DNA from: Rhabdophis nuchalis
Taxonomy: Eukaryota; Chordata; Lepidosauria; Squamata; Natricidae
Direction of reading: 5' to 3'
Assembly: GCA_039707465.1 (NCBI GenBank)
Contig: CM077653.1
Coordinates: 1,735,001 to 1,799,000, forward strand
Length of the DNA stretch: 64,000 nt
Positions within the stretch are counted from its first letter, which is position 1. The number at the start of each line of letters is the position of its first letter. This document shows positions 63,783 to 64,000 of this stretch, piece by piece. A model generated the notes under the pieces. It did not search any database, was not told the origin of the DNA, and saw nothing but the letters and a program-made list of their open reading frames with translations. A program made the position numbers and the translations under genes.

Positions 63783-63975
63783 TTCTGTTCTGTTCTGTTC
63801 TGTTCTGTTCTATTCCATTCCATTCCATTCCATTCCATTCCATTCCATTCCATTCCATTCCATTCCATTCTATTCTATTCCATTCTATTTTCCCTTCCCT
63901 TTCCTACCTTACCCTACCCTATTCTATTCATCTCTTCTCCTCCTTTCCTTCCTTTCCCTTTCTTCCTTTCCTTTT
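63783..63975. repeat. Pentanucleotide array at a CR1 tail
   Basis: (GTTCT)n, (ATTCC)n about 15 units, (ATTCT)n, then CCTTA/CCCTA and CTTTCC variants. Confidence 0.95.
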
Positions 63976-64000
63976 CTTAACTTTAAGACTTGCTGGGGCT

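Larger units (their letters stand above)
62432..64000 (-). other. TTC12 intron or further 5' exons not recognised
   Basis: Contains the SINE at 62536-62749, foldback-type remnants 63356-63575, a CR1 tail and pentamer array to the edge. No exon encoding the preceding armadillo sequence was identified. Confidence 0.5.

Overview
This is a vertebrate nuclear window, and the repeats point to a squamate reptile, most likely a snake. The evidence is a full-length Sauria-type SINE, CR1-type LINE 3' ends that run into ATTCT/ATTCC pentanucleotide arrays, a Bkm-like GATA/GACA/GGAT array and many short hAT-type MITEs. The species call is inference; I could not search a database.

Two genes are supported, and they converge. 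DRD2 (dopamine receptor D2) is on the + strand at 25751-31315. All seven coding exons are present and give an open reading frame of 439 residues, including the 87-bp alternative exon that separates the long and short receptor isoforms. The last nine exons of TTC12 (a tetratricopeptide/armadillo dynein-arm assembly factor) are on the - strand between 62431 and 52596. They encode the C-terminal 322 residues; the 5' part lies beyond the right edge. DRD2 tail-to-tail with TTC12 matches the mammalian NCAM1-TTC12-ANKK1-DRD2 neighbourhood, but no ANKK1 kinase or ankyrin exon is recognisable in the roughly 20 kb between them.

Layout. 1-25.7 kb: no recognisable coding exon, probably DRD2 intron 1 or upstream sequence, filled with SINE, LINE and hAT copies and microsatellites. 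25.7-32.6 kb: DRD2 with short introns, several invaded by repeats, and a 3' UTR of about 1.27 kb. 32.6-52.4 kb: intergenic, with a 0.7-kb GATA/GACA array, a 1.9-kb TA-flanked inverted-repeat element carrying about 24 copies of a 57-bp minisatellite, solo LTRs, an L1 relic split by a MITE, and long polypyrimidine tracts. 52.4-64 kb: the 3' half of TTC12, its introns carrying a 14-bp minisatellite, hAT foldbacks, LINE, SINE and LTR copies.

The two genes do not act in one pathway: DRD2 is a Gi/o-coupled dopamine receptor and TTC12 supports ciliary dynein assembly. The most notable observations are a 171-nt uninterrupted pyrimidine microsatellite abutting the acceptor of the alternatively spliced DRD2 exon, a solo LTR 52 bp upstream of another DRD2 exon, a GC-AG intron in TTC12, the apparent absence of ANKK1, and a clear record of nested transposition with intact target-site duplications. 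I did not find a new gene system.
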